The translations under genes were made by a program, and so were the position numbers. A stretch of DNA of 64,000 nt from the NCBI RefSeq assembly GCF_013522705.1, contig NZ_JAAMRE010000025.1, positions 1-64,000 on the forward strand, in the 5' to 3' direction. Positions within the stretch are counted from its first letter, which is position 1, and every line of letters starts with the position of its first letter. Below are positions 1 to 7,665 of the stretch, one piece after another. The DNA comes from Pseudomonas lurida (lineage in GTDB: Bacteria > Pseudomonadota > Gammaproteobacteria > Pseudomonadales > Pseudomonadaceae). Below the pieces are notes generated by a model. It was given only the letters and a program-made list of their open reading frames with translations. It searched no databases and was not told the origin of the DNA.

Positions 1-4
1 TGAC

Positions 5-117
5 GATCGTTCCCACGCTCCGCGTGGGAATGCATCCTGTGACGCTCCGCGTCACGCCTTCAAGAGCGGACGCAGAGCGTCCAGGGCTGCGTTACCACGC
101 GGAGCGTGGGAACGATC
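5..117. repeat. Nested palindromic intergenic repeat
   Basis: An outer inverted repeat of about 23 bp (GTTCCCACGCTCCGCGTGG and its complement) encloses further short GC-rich palindromes. The inner segment GGACGCAGAGCGTCC is shared with the repeat at 9471-9531. This is the type of dispersed palindromic repeat common between Pseudomonas genes. It lies just downstream of the LysR gene and could serve as an mRNA 3' end structure. Confidence 0.75.
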
Positions 118-120
118 ATC

Positions 121-1035
121 TCAAGCCTGGCGGTTGGCATACATCCGACACTCCGCCAGCAGCGCCAGCAAGTTCGGGTCTCGCTCCTTGGCCTTCAAGA
201 ACACCACGCCAATATGCTGCTGCAACCGATACCTGGCTTGCAGCGGTATCAGCTTCACGCGGTTCTCGTACACCGCCGCGATTCTGCCCGGCAGCAGCGC
301 ATAACCCACCCCCGAGCTGACCATGCTCAACAGCGTGAAGATGTCATTGACCTGCATCGCCACCTTCGGCTCGAACCCCGCCTGCTTGAACACTCGGTTG
401 CCGTCCTGGTGGGTGGCGAAGCCTTGAGTCAGGGTGATGAAGGTGGCGTCGCGCACGTCGGCCAGGTCGATTTCCTGCTCGCGGTCGAAAGGCGAGTCGG
501 CCGGGGTGGCGAGGAAGATATCGTCGCAGAACAGTTCGATCTGTTCGCAGTCCGGATCGTTGGCGTGTTCGTCCAGGGAGATGAGGATCGCGTCGACTTC
601 CATGTTCTTGAGCTTATAGAGCAGGTCGAAATTGGAGCCGAGGATCAGGTCGATGTTGAGTTCGCTGCGGCGTATCTTCAGGCCCATGATCAGTTGCGGC
701 ACGGTTTTTACCGTCAGCGAATACAGCGAGCCGAGCTTGAAACGTTCGGCGGAGAAACCGGCGGCCTCGCGGGTCAGGCGCACGCTGTCGACCACATCGG
801 CGATCAGTTTCTGTGCGCGCTCTTCGAGCACGTAGGCGCTCTCCAGCGGCGTGAGGTTGCGCCCCTCATGTTTGAACAGCGGGCAGCGCAGGGCGTTTTC
901 CAGTGAATGAATGGCGCGGTGCACGCTGACATTGCTGGTCTGCAGCTCGGCGGCGGCGCGGGCCAGGTTGCCGGTGCGCATGAACGCCAGGAAGATTTCG
1001 AGTTTTTTGAGGGTGAATTCTTCGTCGATCAGCAT
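121..1035 (-). CDS. mdcR: LysR-family transcriptional regulator, MdcR-like
   Basis: A 304-residue LysR-type regulator. An N-terminal winged helix-turn-helix lies at about residues 8-65 (LARAAAELQTSNVSVHRAI is the recognition region), followed by a two-lobed LysR substrate domain to about 300. The ATG at 1035 was chosen because the family alignment starts MLIDEEFTLKKLEIF; the frame stays open about 40 codons upstream but that part has no family character. From memory the sequence closely resembles MdcR, the malonate-decarboxylase operon regulator of Pseudomonas. The mdc genes would lie to the left of the window, so this specific role is inferred. The family call is firm and the gene name is tentative. 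Confidence 0.8.
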   Translation of the reverse strand: MLIDEEFTLKKLEIFLAFMRTGNLARAAAELQTSNVSVHRAIHSLENALRCPLFKHEGRNLTPLESAYVLEERAQKLIADVVDSVRLTREAAGFSAERFKLGSLYSLTVKTVPQLIMGLKIRRSELNIDLILGSNFDLLYKLKNMEVDAILISLDEHANDPDCEQIELFCDDIFLATPADSPFDREQEIDLADVRDATFITLTQGFATHQDGNRVFKQAGFEPKVAMQVNDIFTLLSMVSSGVGYALLPGRIAAVYENRVKLIPLQARYRLQQHIGVVFLKAKERDPNLLALLAECRMYANRQA

Positions 1036-1178
1036 GGCCGTGGCTCTGGTTCGCGTGGGGTCGATTGTGCCCGCAAAAGCGCTCGGCGTCCTCGGAACGT
1101 CACACGCCACTTGCACTCTGATGCGCAAGGCCGGAGGCTTGCGGCCAGTCGTCAACGGTTACGGGAGGTCAGTGATTC

Positions 1179-1796
1179 ATGTACCACGGGGAACGATTCA
1201 ACGCCTGGAGCCATTTGCTCGGTGCCGTCGCGGCGTGTATTGGCGCCGTATGGATGCTGGTGGTAGCCAGTCTGGATGGCAGCCCCTGGAAGATCGTCAG
1301 CGTGGCGATTTATGGCTTTACGCTGATGGTGCTGTACAGCGCGTCTACTGTGTATCACAGCGTGCAGGGGCGGCGAAAAGAGATCATGCAGAAGGTCGAT
1401 CACTTTTCCATCTACCTGCTGATCGCCGGCAGCTACACGCCGTTCTGCCTGGTGACCCTGCGCGGGCCGTGGGGTTGGACGCTGTTCGGGATTGTGTGGG
1501 GGCTGGCGGTGATCGGCATCCTGCAGGAGATCAAGCCGCGTTCCGAGGCGCGCATTTTATCCATCGTCATTTATGCGGTGATGGGCTGGATCGTGCTGGT
1601 GGCGGTCAAGCCGCTGATGGCCGCGCTGGGCACGGCGGGGTTTATCTGGCTGGCGGCGGGCGGCGTGCTGTACACCGTCGGCATCATCTTTTTTGCCCTG
1701 GAGCATCGCCTGCGGCATTCCCATGGTATCTGGCATTTGTTTGTGATCGGCGGCAGCGTGCTGCATTTCGTGGCGATCATGCGCTACGTACTCTGA
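1179..1796 (+). CDS. Hemolysin III family membrane protein (TrhA/YqfA-like)
   Basis: A 205-residue integral membrane protein with about seven hydrophobic segments. It carries the family signature: HLLGAV near residue 12, a conserved S-x-x-x-H motif (SASTVYHS, about residues 54-61), KVDHFSIYLLIAGSYTPF at about 72-89, and a late H-x-x-x-H (HGIWHLF). These His/Asp residues form the presumed metal site of the PAQR/hemolysin-III superfamily. The bacterial TrhA/YqfA members affect membrane energetics; 'hemolysin' is a historical name and does not imply toxicity. It is divergent from the LysR gene, with 143 bp between the two starts. Confidence 0.88.
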   Translation: MYHGERFNAWSHLLGAVAACIGAVWMLVVASLDGSPWKIVSVAIYGFTLMVLYSASTVYHSVQGRRKEIMQKVDHFSIYLLIAGSYTPFCLVTLRGPWGWTLFGIVWGLAVIGILQEIKPRSEARILSIVIYAVMGWIVLVAVKPLMAALGTAGFIWLAAGGVLYTVGIIFFALEHRLRHSHGIWHLFVIGGSVLHFVAIMRYVL

Positions 1797-1815
1797 CAGC
1801 CGACTCGATCAAAAA

Positions 1816-1844
1816 GTGGGAGGGTGCTTGTCGCACCGTCCCAC
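1816..1844. repeat. REP-like palindrome
   Basis: GTGGGAGGGTGC and GCACCGTCCCAC form a stem around a short loop. It sits between the convergent ends of the hemolysin-III gene and the AT-rich operon, at the sharp composition boundary. It could act as a bidirectional transcription end. Confidence 0.6.
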
Positions 1845-1902
1845 CCCGATGGCGGTGGGCCAGTGACGAATAGGTTGGCTGACGCTGGTTTACATTGAAA
1901 AT

Positions 1903-3159
1903 TTACTTTTCTTTCAGCTGTTTGTAAGTAGTAGAAAAGCAGTAAGCTCCCATGAGCATTATTAAACCATAGCTTAGCCCATTCATTATTTTCTCTGGAG
2001 AAAAGAAAAGGCTGCTTACCATAACTGTAAATATAACCGCAATTGTCGTTACGAGTTCGGTGATTAGAAAGAAAGAGAATATTTCCTGTCTACATGCACG
2101 ATCTAGAACTTCATTTGATGTGACTCTGGTCATTATGATTCCAATCCCAGCCCCAAAAAAACAGAAGGCCGAAAGAATCAGGAAGTATGAAGTGTTTGTG
2201 TTGTCAAGGGCCGTTGGCAGGGATATGGCAACGGTTATGAAAAAGCAAAAAAATGAAAATGTTGAGCCGGATTTTTTGAGTGTCGGCTGGGATAGTCCCA
2301 CGACTCCGAGAACCGTAGACGCCAAAAAAACTACAAAGGCTGTTAGTGAGCTTCCTAGCCAAGATAAACCTTCAGGTATGTCTGTCGAGGGTTTGTGTCG
2401 ATATAATAAGCCAATTGCGTACATGAGGATCAACATCTCAAAAGTATTGCCTGCTACGTATCCCAAAAACTGGCTAGGGTATTTAGAGATGACTTTAAAG
2501 TGATGAATATAATAAAGGCGGGTTCGGTGCTTTGAGCTGTTCTTTTTAGTGAGAACTGGCTTGAGATCATGGTAGGAGACGTAAGTCTGAATGACTCGGC
2601 ATAGTAATATTGGCAACATCGTCACTAGCATGGCGTACAGGTAGTATCCGCTACTCATCATGAGTGATGCTATCAGTAATAGAGTTAATGGAGTCCCTAT
2701 GCGTATGTGCAGGTGTTTTTTAAAAGCTCCCACGTAATCTGCGCTATGTCCAGTAAGGTGCAGGTGGAGGTCGTTGTAGGCCGGCCTGAAAGATGATCGC
2801 AGGCAGCCAGTGCCTATTGAGTCGAAGGTGAATGAAATAAGTATCAAGCACCAACTAATATGCCAGTAGTCGAGTAGCGCTAAATAAAATCCGGTGGTTA
2901 AAAAAATAGCGCATGCAAATTTGAATATGAACCCGTAAATTGTTGTGTATGCCGTGCCAAAACGGTTTGCAAACGAATGCCCAACGTAAAACTCAATAAC
3001 CAGAGAAATTAGCAGCTGTGTAATGAGCGAGAACTCTAAGGAAAAACTCCCAAGCTTAGGGTTGGTTGCTATCAGAGCCAGTTCTAGTATCGTTACACCC
3101 ATCGCGATGCCACCATATAGTGCGTCTGAGCGGGAGACAATATTGGTGGCGCTTTTCAT
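1903..3159 (-). CDS. MFS-like multi-pass exporter of the AT-rich peptide operon
   Basis: A 418-residue membrane protein with about 11-12 hydrophobic helices and a basic central cytoplasmic loop (about residues 205-225, KKNSSKHRTR). This is the length and layout of a major-facilitator transporter, but I recognise no substrate-specific subfamily. Its ATG overlaps the stop of the upstream 177-residue gene (ATGA), so it is translationally coupled and is the last gene of the operon. Base composition and codon use are markedly AT-rich compared with the flanking genes, which suggests horizontal acquisition. Export of, or immunity to, the operon's product is the natural inference. Confidence 0.75.
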   Translation of the reverse strand: MKSATNIVSRSDALYGGIAMGVTILELALIATNPKLGSFSLEFSLITQLLISLVIEFYVGHSFANRFGTAYTTIYGFIFKFACAIFLTTGFYLALLDYWHISWCLILISFTFDSIGTGCLRSSFRPAYNDLHLHLTGHSADYVGAFKKHLHIRIGTPLTLLLIASLMMSSGYYLYAMLVTMLPILLCRVIQTYVSYHDLKPVLTKKNSSKHRTRLYYIHHFKVISKYPSQFLGYVAGNTFEMLILMYAIGLLYRHKPSTDIPEGLSWLGSSLTAFVVFLASTVLGVVGLSQPTLKKSGSTFSFFCFFITVAISLPTALDNTNTSYFLILSAFCFFGAGIGIIMTRVTSNEVLDRACRQEIFSFFLITELVTTIAVIFTVMVSSLFFSPEKIMNGLSYGLIMLMGAYCFSTTYKQLKEK

Positions 3160-3689
3160 AGGCTGACCCTGAAAGTTTTGCCGGGTTCAAGTACTAGATT
3201 TTTATAAAAGATCGACGGGGCATGAGCTCTACCATAAAACATTAGTGTCGTGTAAATGGAGTCCAAGTCGAAAGGAACTAAAGTGAGAGAACGTCCTGCG
3301 GGCGGGGTAGAGACATATTTGTATTGTGTGTCTCTCCTATTTCGAAAATCTTCGTAAAGCAGTAGTTCGTAATCGATAGGGGGGAATTGAGTTTTTATCT
3401 TCTGTAGAAAAATTTCACACGCCGCGGCGTTTAAATTTTTGTAGATTTTCGAGGTTTTATCAAAACGATCAAATACGGCGATTAAAACTTCCTCTCCATG
3501 AATTGATTCTAGATACCTGATCGTATAGGGCCATCTTCTACTGATGTGCCTAGAGATGTCTAAATACCTTCTGATGCTTTCAAACGCGAAGTGTTTTTCT
3601 TCCGAGGATGTTGGAGTTGATAGCAAGTTATTAGGTTCATATATTTTTGAGAAAAATATAGTTGTTGAGATATGGCAGGATTTTTTCAT
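3156..3689 (-). CDS. Unknown 177-residue protein, candidate partner of the MNIO-like enzyme
   Basis: No family recognised with confidence. The protein is soluble, with no signal peptide and mixed alpha/beta character. A stretch at about residues 70-100 (IYKNLNAAACEIFLQKI) resembles the conserved core of PqqD-like peptide-recognition domains (y-x-LN-x-x-A-x-x-I), but this is a visual impression only. Its start overlaps the stop of the preceding MNIO-like frame (ATGA) and its stop overlaps the exporter start (ATGA). MNIO enzymes of the methanobactin/TglH group work with a small partner encoded next to them, and the position fits that role. AT-rich like its neighbours. Confidence 0.6.
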   Translation of the reverse strand: MKKSCHISTTIFFSKIYEPNNLLSTPTSSEEKHFAFESIRRYLDISRHISRRWPYTIRYLESIHGEEVLIAVFDRFDKTSKIYKNLNAAACEIFLQKIKTQFPPIDYELLLYEDFRNRRDTQYKYVSTPPAGRSLTLVPFDLDSIYTTLMFYGRAHAPSIFYKNLVLEPGKTFRVSL

Positions 3690-4423
3690 TTTTTATTCGC
3701 TTCTATGAGCGCCTTTTTTATGAGAAGTATGTTGCTGTTTTCAACATCTAGCGGTGCTCCCGCCATTTCCAACAAAATGTTGTGCGTTTTTAGGCTTTTT
3801 ATTACCGCGCTTTTAAATGTTTCGGTTAGTTCGTTTTTGAAGTGGTCTGAATGTTGGTCAAGCCAGACGGGAATACCATTCCATAGCCAAGACTTCACTC
3901 CTGAGATGTGTAGCGTCTTAATTAGATTCCAAATTTCGTGGGCAGCGCAGGGCAAATCGAACGCTAGACCTTTAGTTTTACAGTAGCCAAGATAGTGCCC
4001 AATATCAAACGCCATCATGCATTCAGAGCGCCTGCACAGCTCTAGGTAAAACTCCCAAAATTCTATGTTTCAAAATTCGCTATAGATTGGTGGGTTTTCC
4101 AAAGCTACAGGTATTTCAAAGTAGTCATTTATGAATCTGGCATTGTCAGCAGTGGTTTTTAATGTTTCTTTATTCATAGGCGGATTGGTTTGGTGAGCGC
4201 CCAAAAATAGATTGCCATTCCTCCAAATTCCGATGTCTTCCTCGATATAAATTATAGGAAGTGTGGCTAGCGCCTCCTTCAGGTTTTTTAAGTCTGCCAA
4301 GTCAGTAACCCCTGAGAAATTGATGTCTACGGGGTGTGCGGACATCGTAAAGTCTGCGGATAGGCATATATCAGTTTTGGACACTGCTTTACAGTGTCCA
4401 ATTATTAGCTAGTAGTACTTCAT
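3686..4423 (-). pseudogene. DUF692/MNIO-like peptide oxidase frame with two in-frame stops
   Basis: The frame starts at an ATG overlapping the precursor stop (TAATG, 4425-4421) and would encode 245 residues. It is interrupted by TAG at codon 5 (4411-4409) and TGA at codon 118 (4072-4070). The pieces 4384-4070 (GTG start, 104 residues) and 4018-3686 (110 residues) are in the same phase, and the 17 codons between TGA and the second ATG read as continuous protein. Matches to the DUF692 (MbnB/TglH) multinuclear-iron oxidase fold: SAHPVDINFSG (His30), YIEEDIGIW (61-63), ALENPP (Glu109, Asn110), MMAFDIGHYLGY (Asp140, His143), LHISG (His172) and WLDQHSDHF (Asp189, His191). About 30-40 N-terminal residues of the usual fold are missing. 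It could be a decaying gene, two split products or a sequence error. Confidence 0.68.
4379..4399 (-). promoter_or_regulatory. Hairpin between precursor gene and MNIO-like frame
   Basis: A perfect 8-bp inverted repeat, GGACACTG / CAGTGTCC, with a 5-nt loop. It lies 24 nt after the precursor stop and contains the GTG at 4384 that would start the first intact piece of the enzyme. There is no U-run, so it is not a classical terminator. It could protect or separate the precursor part of the transcript, or hide the GTG start. Confidence 0.6.
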
Positions 4424-4542
4424 TAGAATTCGGGTGCCGTTTTTCCAGCAACCATGTCGTAACTTCCATCGGGTACCGGAGTTAAGGTCTCGACATCAGA
4501 GGCCAGTTCATCCAGATAGTCATCGTCATTTTCGTCTGCCAT
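4423..4542 (-). CDS. Short acidic peptide, candidate RiPP precursor
   Basis: A 39-residue peptide. The N-terminal half is very acidic (MADENDDDYLDELASD, 8 Asp/Glu in the first 13 residues) and resembles a leader peptide. The C-terminal half is mixed (SYDMVAGKTAPEF) and contains no Cys. A strong ribosome site, GGAG, sits 7 nt before the ATG. The stop overlaps the ATG of the MNIO-like frame (TAATG). First gene of an operon of modification-enzyme, partner and exporter genes, it fits a ribosomally made, modified peptide. Known MNIO substrates include Cys-, Asp- and Asn-containing peptides; which residue would be changed here is unknown. Confidence 0.72.
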   Translation of the reverse strand: MADENDDDYLDELASDVETLTPVPDGSYDMVAGKTAPEF

Positions 4543-4630
4543 GATATTGCTCCTTTTTTGTTTTTGATTTCAGCGTATTTGCAGTCGGATTAAGTGTCTT
4601 GCATGCCAGCAAGAATCGTGGCTGCTCTTA

Positions 4631-4660
4631 TATAAAAGTCCCAGAGATTCTTTAAGTCAA
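4631..4660 (-). promoter_or_regulatory. Candidate sigma70 promoter of the MNIO-like operon
   Basis: TTGACT (4660-4655) is followed after 18 nt by TTTATA (4636-4631), which is part of an AT-rich TTTTATATAAG tract. The predicted start near 4624 leaves about 80 nt of leader before the 39-residue peptide gene. Judged by eye against the sigma70 consensus. Confidence 0.5.
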
Positions 4661-5005
4661 ATAAAAAATGAAATTTCAGAAATTTCCTAAGATTACTGTT
4701 TGCTTGTAAGAAAAGTCCCGCTTTGAAGGATGGCTCCTACGAGTATGTAGGATGAAGAGGCCATGGAGGCAATCGAATCGTTTGTGGTGTGCTTGTTTAT
4801 TTTTTGGAATTATGGATTAACGGCTGACTCGTTACAGCAAAACTCTATTTTCTAAATTTCAAGACTTTTTAAGCAGTTATATCGTGCGAATGTAATCCGA
4901 TTCCTATCTCTTGGTCTAAAAAACAGTCCTCTGAGCTGTTTCTGCGATCGAGACTCAGATTCCAATTTATGCATTAAGTAAGTGCTTTAACTGAGATAAA
5001 CATAT
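4661..5005. other. AT-rich intergenic stretch without recognised gene
   Basis: About 345 bp between the candidate operon promoter and the REP-like palindrome at 5006. It is strongly AT-rich, no frame in it looks coding, and no repeat or RNA gene was recognised. It probably belongs to the acquired segment. Confidence 0.55.
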
Positions 5006-5028
5006 GGAGTAGGGCTTGCCCTCCTACA
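5006..5028. repeat. REP-like palindrome
   Basis: GGAGTAGGGCTTGCCCTCCTACA is a short member of the REP family seen elsewhere in the window. It marks the return to GC-rich backbone and lies at the 3' end of the following minus-strand LysR gene. Confidence 0.6.
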
Positions 5029-5045
5029 TTGGATCTTCTGTGTTC

Positions 5046-5948
5046 CTACAGACGTTGCAGTAGTTCCCAGGCACGCTGCCCAACAATCCCCAACAACTTG
5101 GCCAACATATGCGGCGGTGGCTCATCTGCGCGGGTCAGGGCGTACAAGGTGATCGGCAACGGTGGCGTGAGCGGGCGGATGCAGGTGGTGGCGGTCGAGG
5201 CGCCGAGGGCGGTGAAGGGGTCGATGACCGTCAGGCCAGCGCCGGATTCGACCATGGCGCGGGCCAGGGAATAGGTTTGCACCGAGATTGTCACCCGGGG
5301 CGCGGGGTCGACGTTTTCCAGGTAGCTGTCGAGTTTGGCGGCCAGCGGATCGGCGCTGGAAAGGCCGATCAACGGCGCACCCGCCAGTTCCGCCAAGGGC
5401 AATGGCGTGCTCAGTTCGGCTTCGGTCCAGTAGCCTTTGGACGCCAACGCCACCAGCACACCGTTGGCCAGCACTTGGGTGGTCAACCCCGGGTGCCCGG
5501 AGAAGTTGAGGGTCAGCGCCAGATCAATCTCGCGCATCAGCAGTTTCTGCACCAGCTCACGGCTGTGGTCGCTGGACAGCTCGCAGGCCATGTCCGGGTA
5601 ATCGCGGGTCCATTCCAGGATTGCCGGCGGCAGCAGCGACAAGGCCAGCGCCGGGATCGCCCCGATGCGCACGCTCTGGCCCGGTGCGCGGCGCAAGCTC
5701 TTGGCCAGGCGCCGCACGGCTTGCAGGCTGTCGGTGACTTTATCGACTTCGCGCTCCAGCGCCAGCGCTTCCGGCGTGGGCTGCAACTTGCCGCGCGCCC
5801 GCAGAAACAACGGGAAACCCAACTGCAACTCGGCGTGCTGCAGCACCTTGGTCACTGCCGGTTGTGACACATGCAACAACTGCGCGGCAGCGCTGACGGA
5901 GCCGGTCTGGCGGATGGCCTGGAAGATTTCGATATGACGCAGGCGCAT
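5046..5948 (-). CDS. LysR-family transcriptional regulator
   Basis: A 300-residue LysR regulator. The HTH is at residues 1-60 (SVSAAAQLLHVSQPAVTKVL), followed by a LysR substrate domain. The ATG at 5948 (MRLRHIEIF) is preferred over an upstream in-frame ATG at 5993 because it matches the family start. It is divergent from the D-amino-acid dehydrogenase-like gene, with 108 bp between starts, and therefore probably controls the oxidase-RidA-binding protein set in response to an amino-acid-related ligand. That role is inferred from position only. Confidence 0.88.
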   Translation of the reverse strand: MRLRHIEIFQAIRQTGSVSAAAQLLHVSQPAVTKVLQHAELQLGFPLFLRARGKLQPTPEALALEREVDKVTDSLQAVRRLAKSLRRAPGQSVRIGAIPALALSLLPPAILEWTRDYPDMACELSSDHSRELVQKLLMREIDLALTLNFSGHPGLTTQVLANGVLVALASKGYWTEAELSTPLPLAELAGAPLIGLSSADPLAAKLDSYLENVDPAPRVTISVQTYSLARAMVESGAGLTVIDPFTALGASTATTCIRPLTPPLPITLYALTRADEPPPHMLAKLLGIVGQRAWELLQRL

Positions 5949-6056
5949 GGCAAGTCCATAACCTTTGTTTATAGGTGAACCATCTTTATTCATTGTCGCT
6001 GGCCTGTCACCTGCCCCTAGGCTGGAACCCTCTTAATGCAACGGCAGGTGGCGGGG

Positions 6057-7280
6057 ATGGTGTGCATCATCGGCGGTGGGGTGATCGGTCTGGCCAGTGC
6101 CTATGCGCTGGTGCGTGCGGGCCATGAAGTGACGGTGATCGATGCGCGCGACACCCTGGGTAGCGAGACCAGCTTCGCCAACGGCGGGCAATTGTCCTAC
6201 CGCTACGTCGCCCCGCTGGCGGATGCCGGTGTGCCGCTGCAAGCCATCGGTTGGTTGCTGCGTGGTGACTCGCCGCTCAAGCTGCGCCCGCGCCTCGACC
6301 CTCGGCAGTGGCGCTGGATGGCGGCGTTCCTCGGCGCTTGCCGTGGCTCGGTGAACCAGCGCAATGCCGCGCACCTGCTGCGCCTGGCGGCCTTGAGCCA
6401 AGCGACGTTGCAGCAATGGCGCGAGGATGATCGTCTGGACGGTTTCGACTGGCGGCGCAACGGCAAGCTGGTGACGTTTCGCACTGCGGCAAGCTTTGAA
6501 TCGGCACGCAATAAAATCACCGACATCCTGCAACAGCAAGTGCTATCCGCCGTCGATTGTGCACGCTTGGAACCGGCGCTGGAGGGCGGTGGTTTTGTCG
6601 GCGGGATCTACACACCGAGCGAAGAAGTGGCCGATTGTCATGCCTTCTGCCAGCGTTTGGCGGCGCGGCTGCAAGCGTCGGGGCGTTGCCGCTTTGTGCT
6701 GGGGCGCAAGGTCACTGGCGTTCGTCATGCCGACGGCGCGGTGCAGGCAATCGAGTTGGGCGATGAGGTGATGCCGGTCGAAAACCTGGTGCTGGCCGCC
6801 GGTTATCGCAGCGCTGAACTGGGGGCCTCGCTGGCGCTGTACCCGCTCAAGGGCTACAGCCTCAGCGTGCCGATTGGCGCGCAGCATCGGGCGCCGAACG
6901 TGAGCATCACCGACTACGACCGCAAGATCGTCTACGCGCGCATCGGCGAGCAACTGCGGGTGGCGGCGATGGTGGACATCGTCGGTTTCGATGCGAGCCT
7001 CGACCCCAAACGCCTGGCGCTGATGAAACGCCAGGCCCTGGAGACTTTACCCCTGGCTGGCGACTATGCCCATGCGGTGGAATGGGCCGGCATGCGTCCG
7101 GCCACCCCGACCGGCGTGCCGCTGATTGGCGCCGGTCAATATCGCAACCTGTGGCTGAACCTGGGCCACGGCGCGCTGGGTTTTACCCTGGCCTGTGGCA
7201 GCGGCAAACTGCTTGCCGAACTCATCGACCAACAGGTCACTTCCATTGATATGCAGGGCCTGGCGCCCCGCGCGGCATAA
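6057..7280 (+). CDS. FAD-dependent D-amino acid dehydrogenase-like oxidoreductase
   Basis: A 407-residue DAO/DadA-family flavoprotein. A Rossmann FAD-binding motif is at the N terminus (IIGGGVIGLASAYALVRAG, residues 4-22) and a substrate-binding half follows. The C-terminal FAD segment reads GMRPATPTGVPLIG and LWLNLGHGALGFT. The ATG at 6057 with its purine-rich GGTGGCGGGG leader is preferred over ATG 6036. DadA-type enzymes oxidise D-amino acids to imino acids with membrane electron acceptors. The next gene encodes a RidA protein, which hydrolyses such imines, and then an amino-acid binding protein, so a D-amino-acid catabolic unit is likely. It is probably a paralogue and not the main alanine-catabolic DadA. 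Confidence 0.85.
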   Translation: MVCIIGGGVIGLASAYALVRAGHEVTVIDARDTLGSETSFANGGQLSYRYVAPLADAGVPLQAIGWLLRGDSPLKLRPRLDPRQWRWMAAFLGACRGSVNQRNAAHLLRLAALSQATLQQWREDDRLDGFDWRRNGKLVTFRTAASFESARNKITDILQQQVLSAVDCARLEPALEGGGFVGGIYTPSEEVADCHAFCQRLAARLQASGRCRFVLGRKVTGVRHADGAVQAIELGDEVMPVENLVLAAGYRSAELGASLALYPLKGYSLSVPIGAQHRAPNVSITDYDRKIVYARIGEQLRVAAMVDIVGFDASLDPKRLALMKRQALETLPLAGDYAHAVEWAGMRPATPTGVPLIGAGQYRNLWLNLGHGALGFTLACGSGKLLAELIDQQVTSIDMQGLAPRAA

Positions 7281-7290
7281 GGAAGCCCCC

Positions 7291-7641
7291 ATGACCATCA
7301 ACCGAATCAGCAGTAATGAACGCCTGAGCGGCGCCGTGACGTTCAAGAACTTGGTGTTCCTCTCCGGCCAGGTGCCAGGCGACGGTGAGGACGTGGCGAC
7401 GCAAACCCGCGAAGTCCTCGCCAAGATCGATGGGCTGTTGGCCCAGGCAGGCAGCGACAAGGATCATCTGCTCAATGCAACGATTTATCTGAAAGACATC
7501 AGCAGTGGTTTTGCACCGATGAACGCGCAGTGGTCTGCGTGGCTTTCGCCAGGCATGGCGCCGACCCGCACCACCCTGCAAGCGGAACTGGCTCGACCCA
7601 GTGTGCTGGTGGAAATCAGCGTGATTGCTGTACGTAAATAA
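7291..7641 (+). CDS. RidA-family reactive imine deaminase
   Basis: A 116-residue YjgF/YER057c/UK114 protein. It has the typical SGQVPGDG segment (residues 25-32), NATIYLKDI at about 63-71 and the end signature PTRTTLQAELARPSVLVEI, with the Arg that binds the substrate carboxylate. RidA enzymes hydrolyse imino or enamino acids released by amino-acid oxidases and dehydratases. It follows the oxidase gene by 10 bp, with a GGAAG ribosome site before the ATG, and so would clear the oxidase's unstable product. Confidence 0.9.
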   Translation: MTINRISSNERLSGAVTFKNLVFLSGQVPGDGEDVATQTREVLAKIDGLLAQAGSDKDHLLNATIYLKDISSGFAPMNAQWSAWLSPGMAPTRTTLQAELARPSVLVEISVIAVRK

Positions 7642-7665
7642 CTCAAAGACCAACGGAGAATAACA

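Noticed and set aside
4070..4384. 104-residue frame as an independent gene
   Set aside because: It has a GTG start inside a hairpin, no ribosome site, and continues in the same phase with the ATG upstream and the 110-residue frame downstream, so it is treated as part of one interrupted MNIO-like gene.
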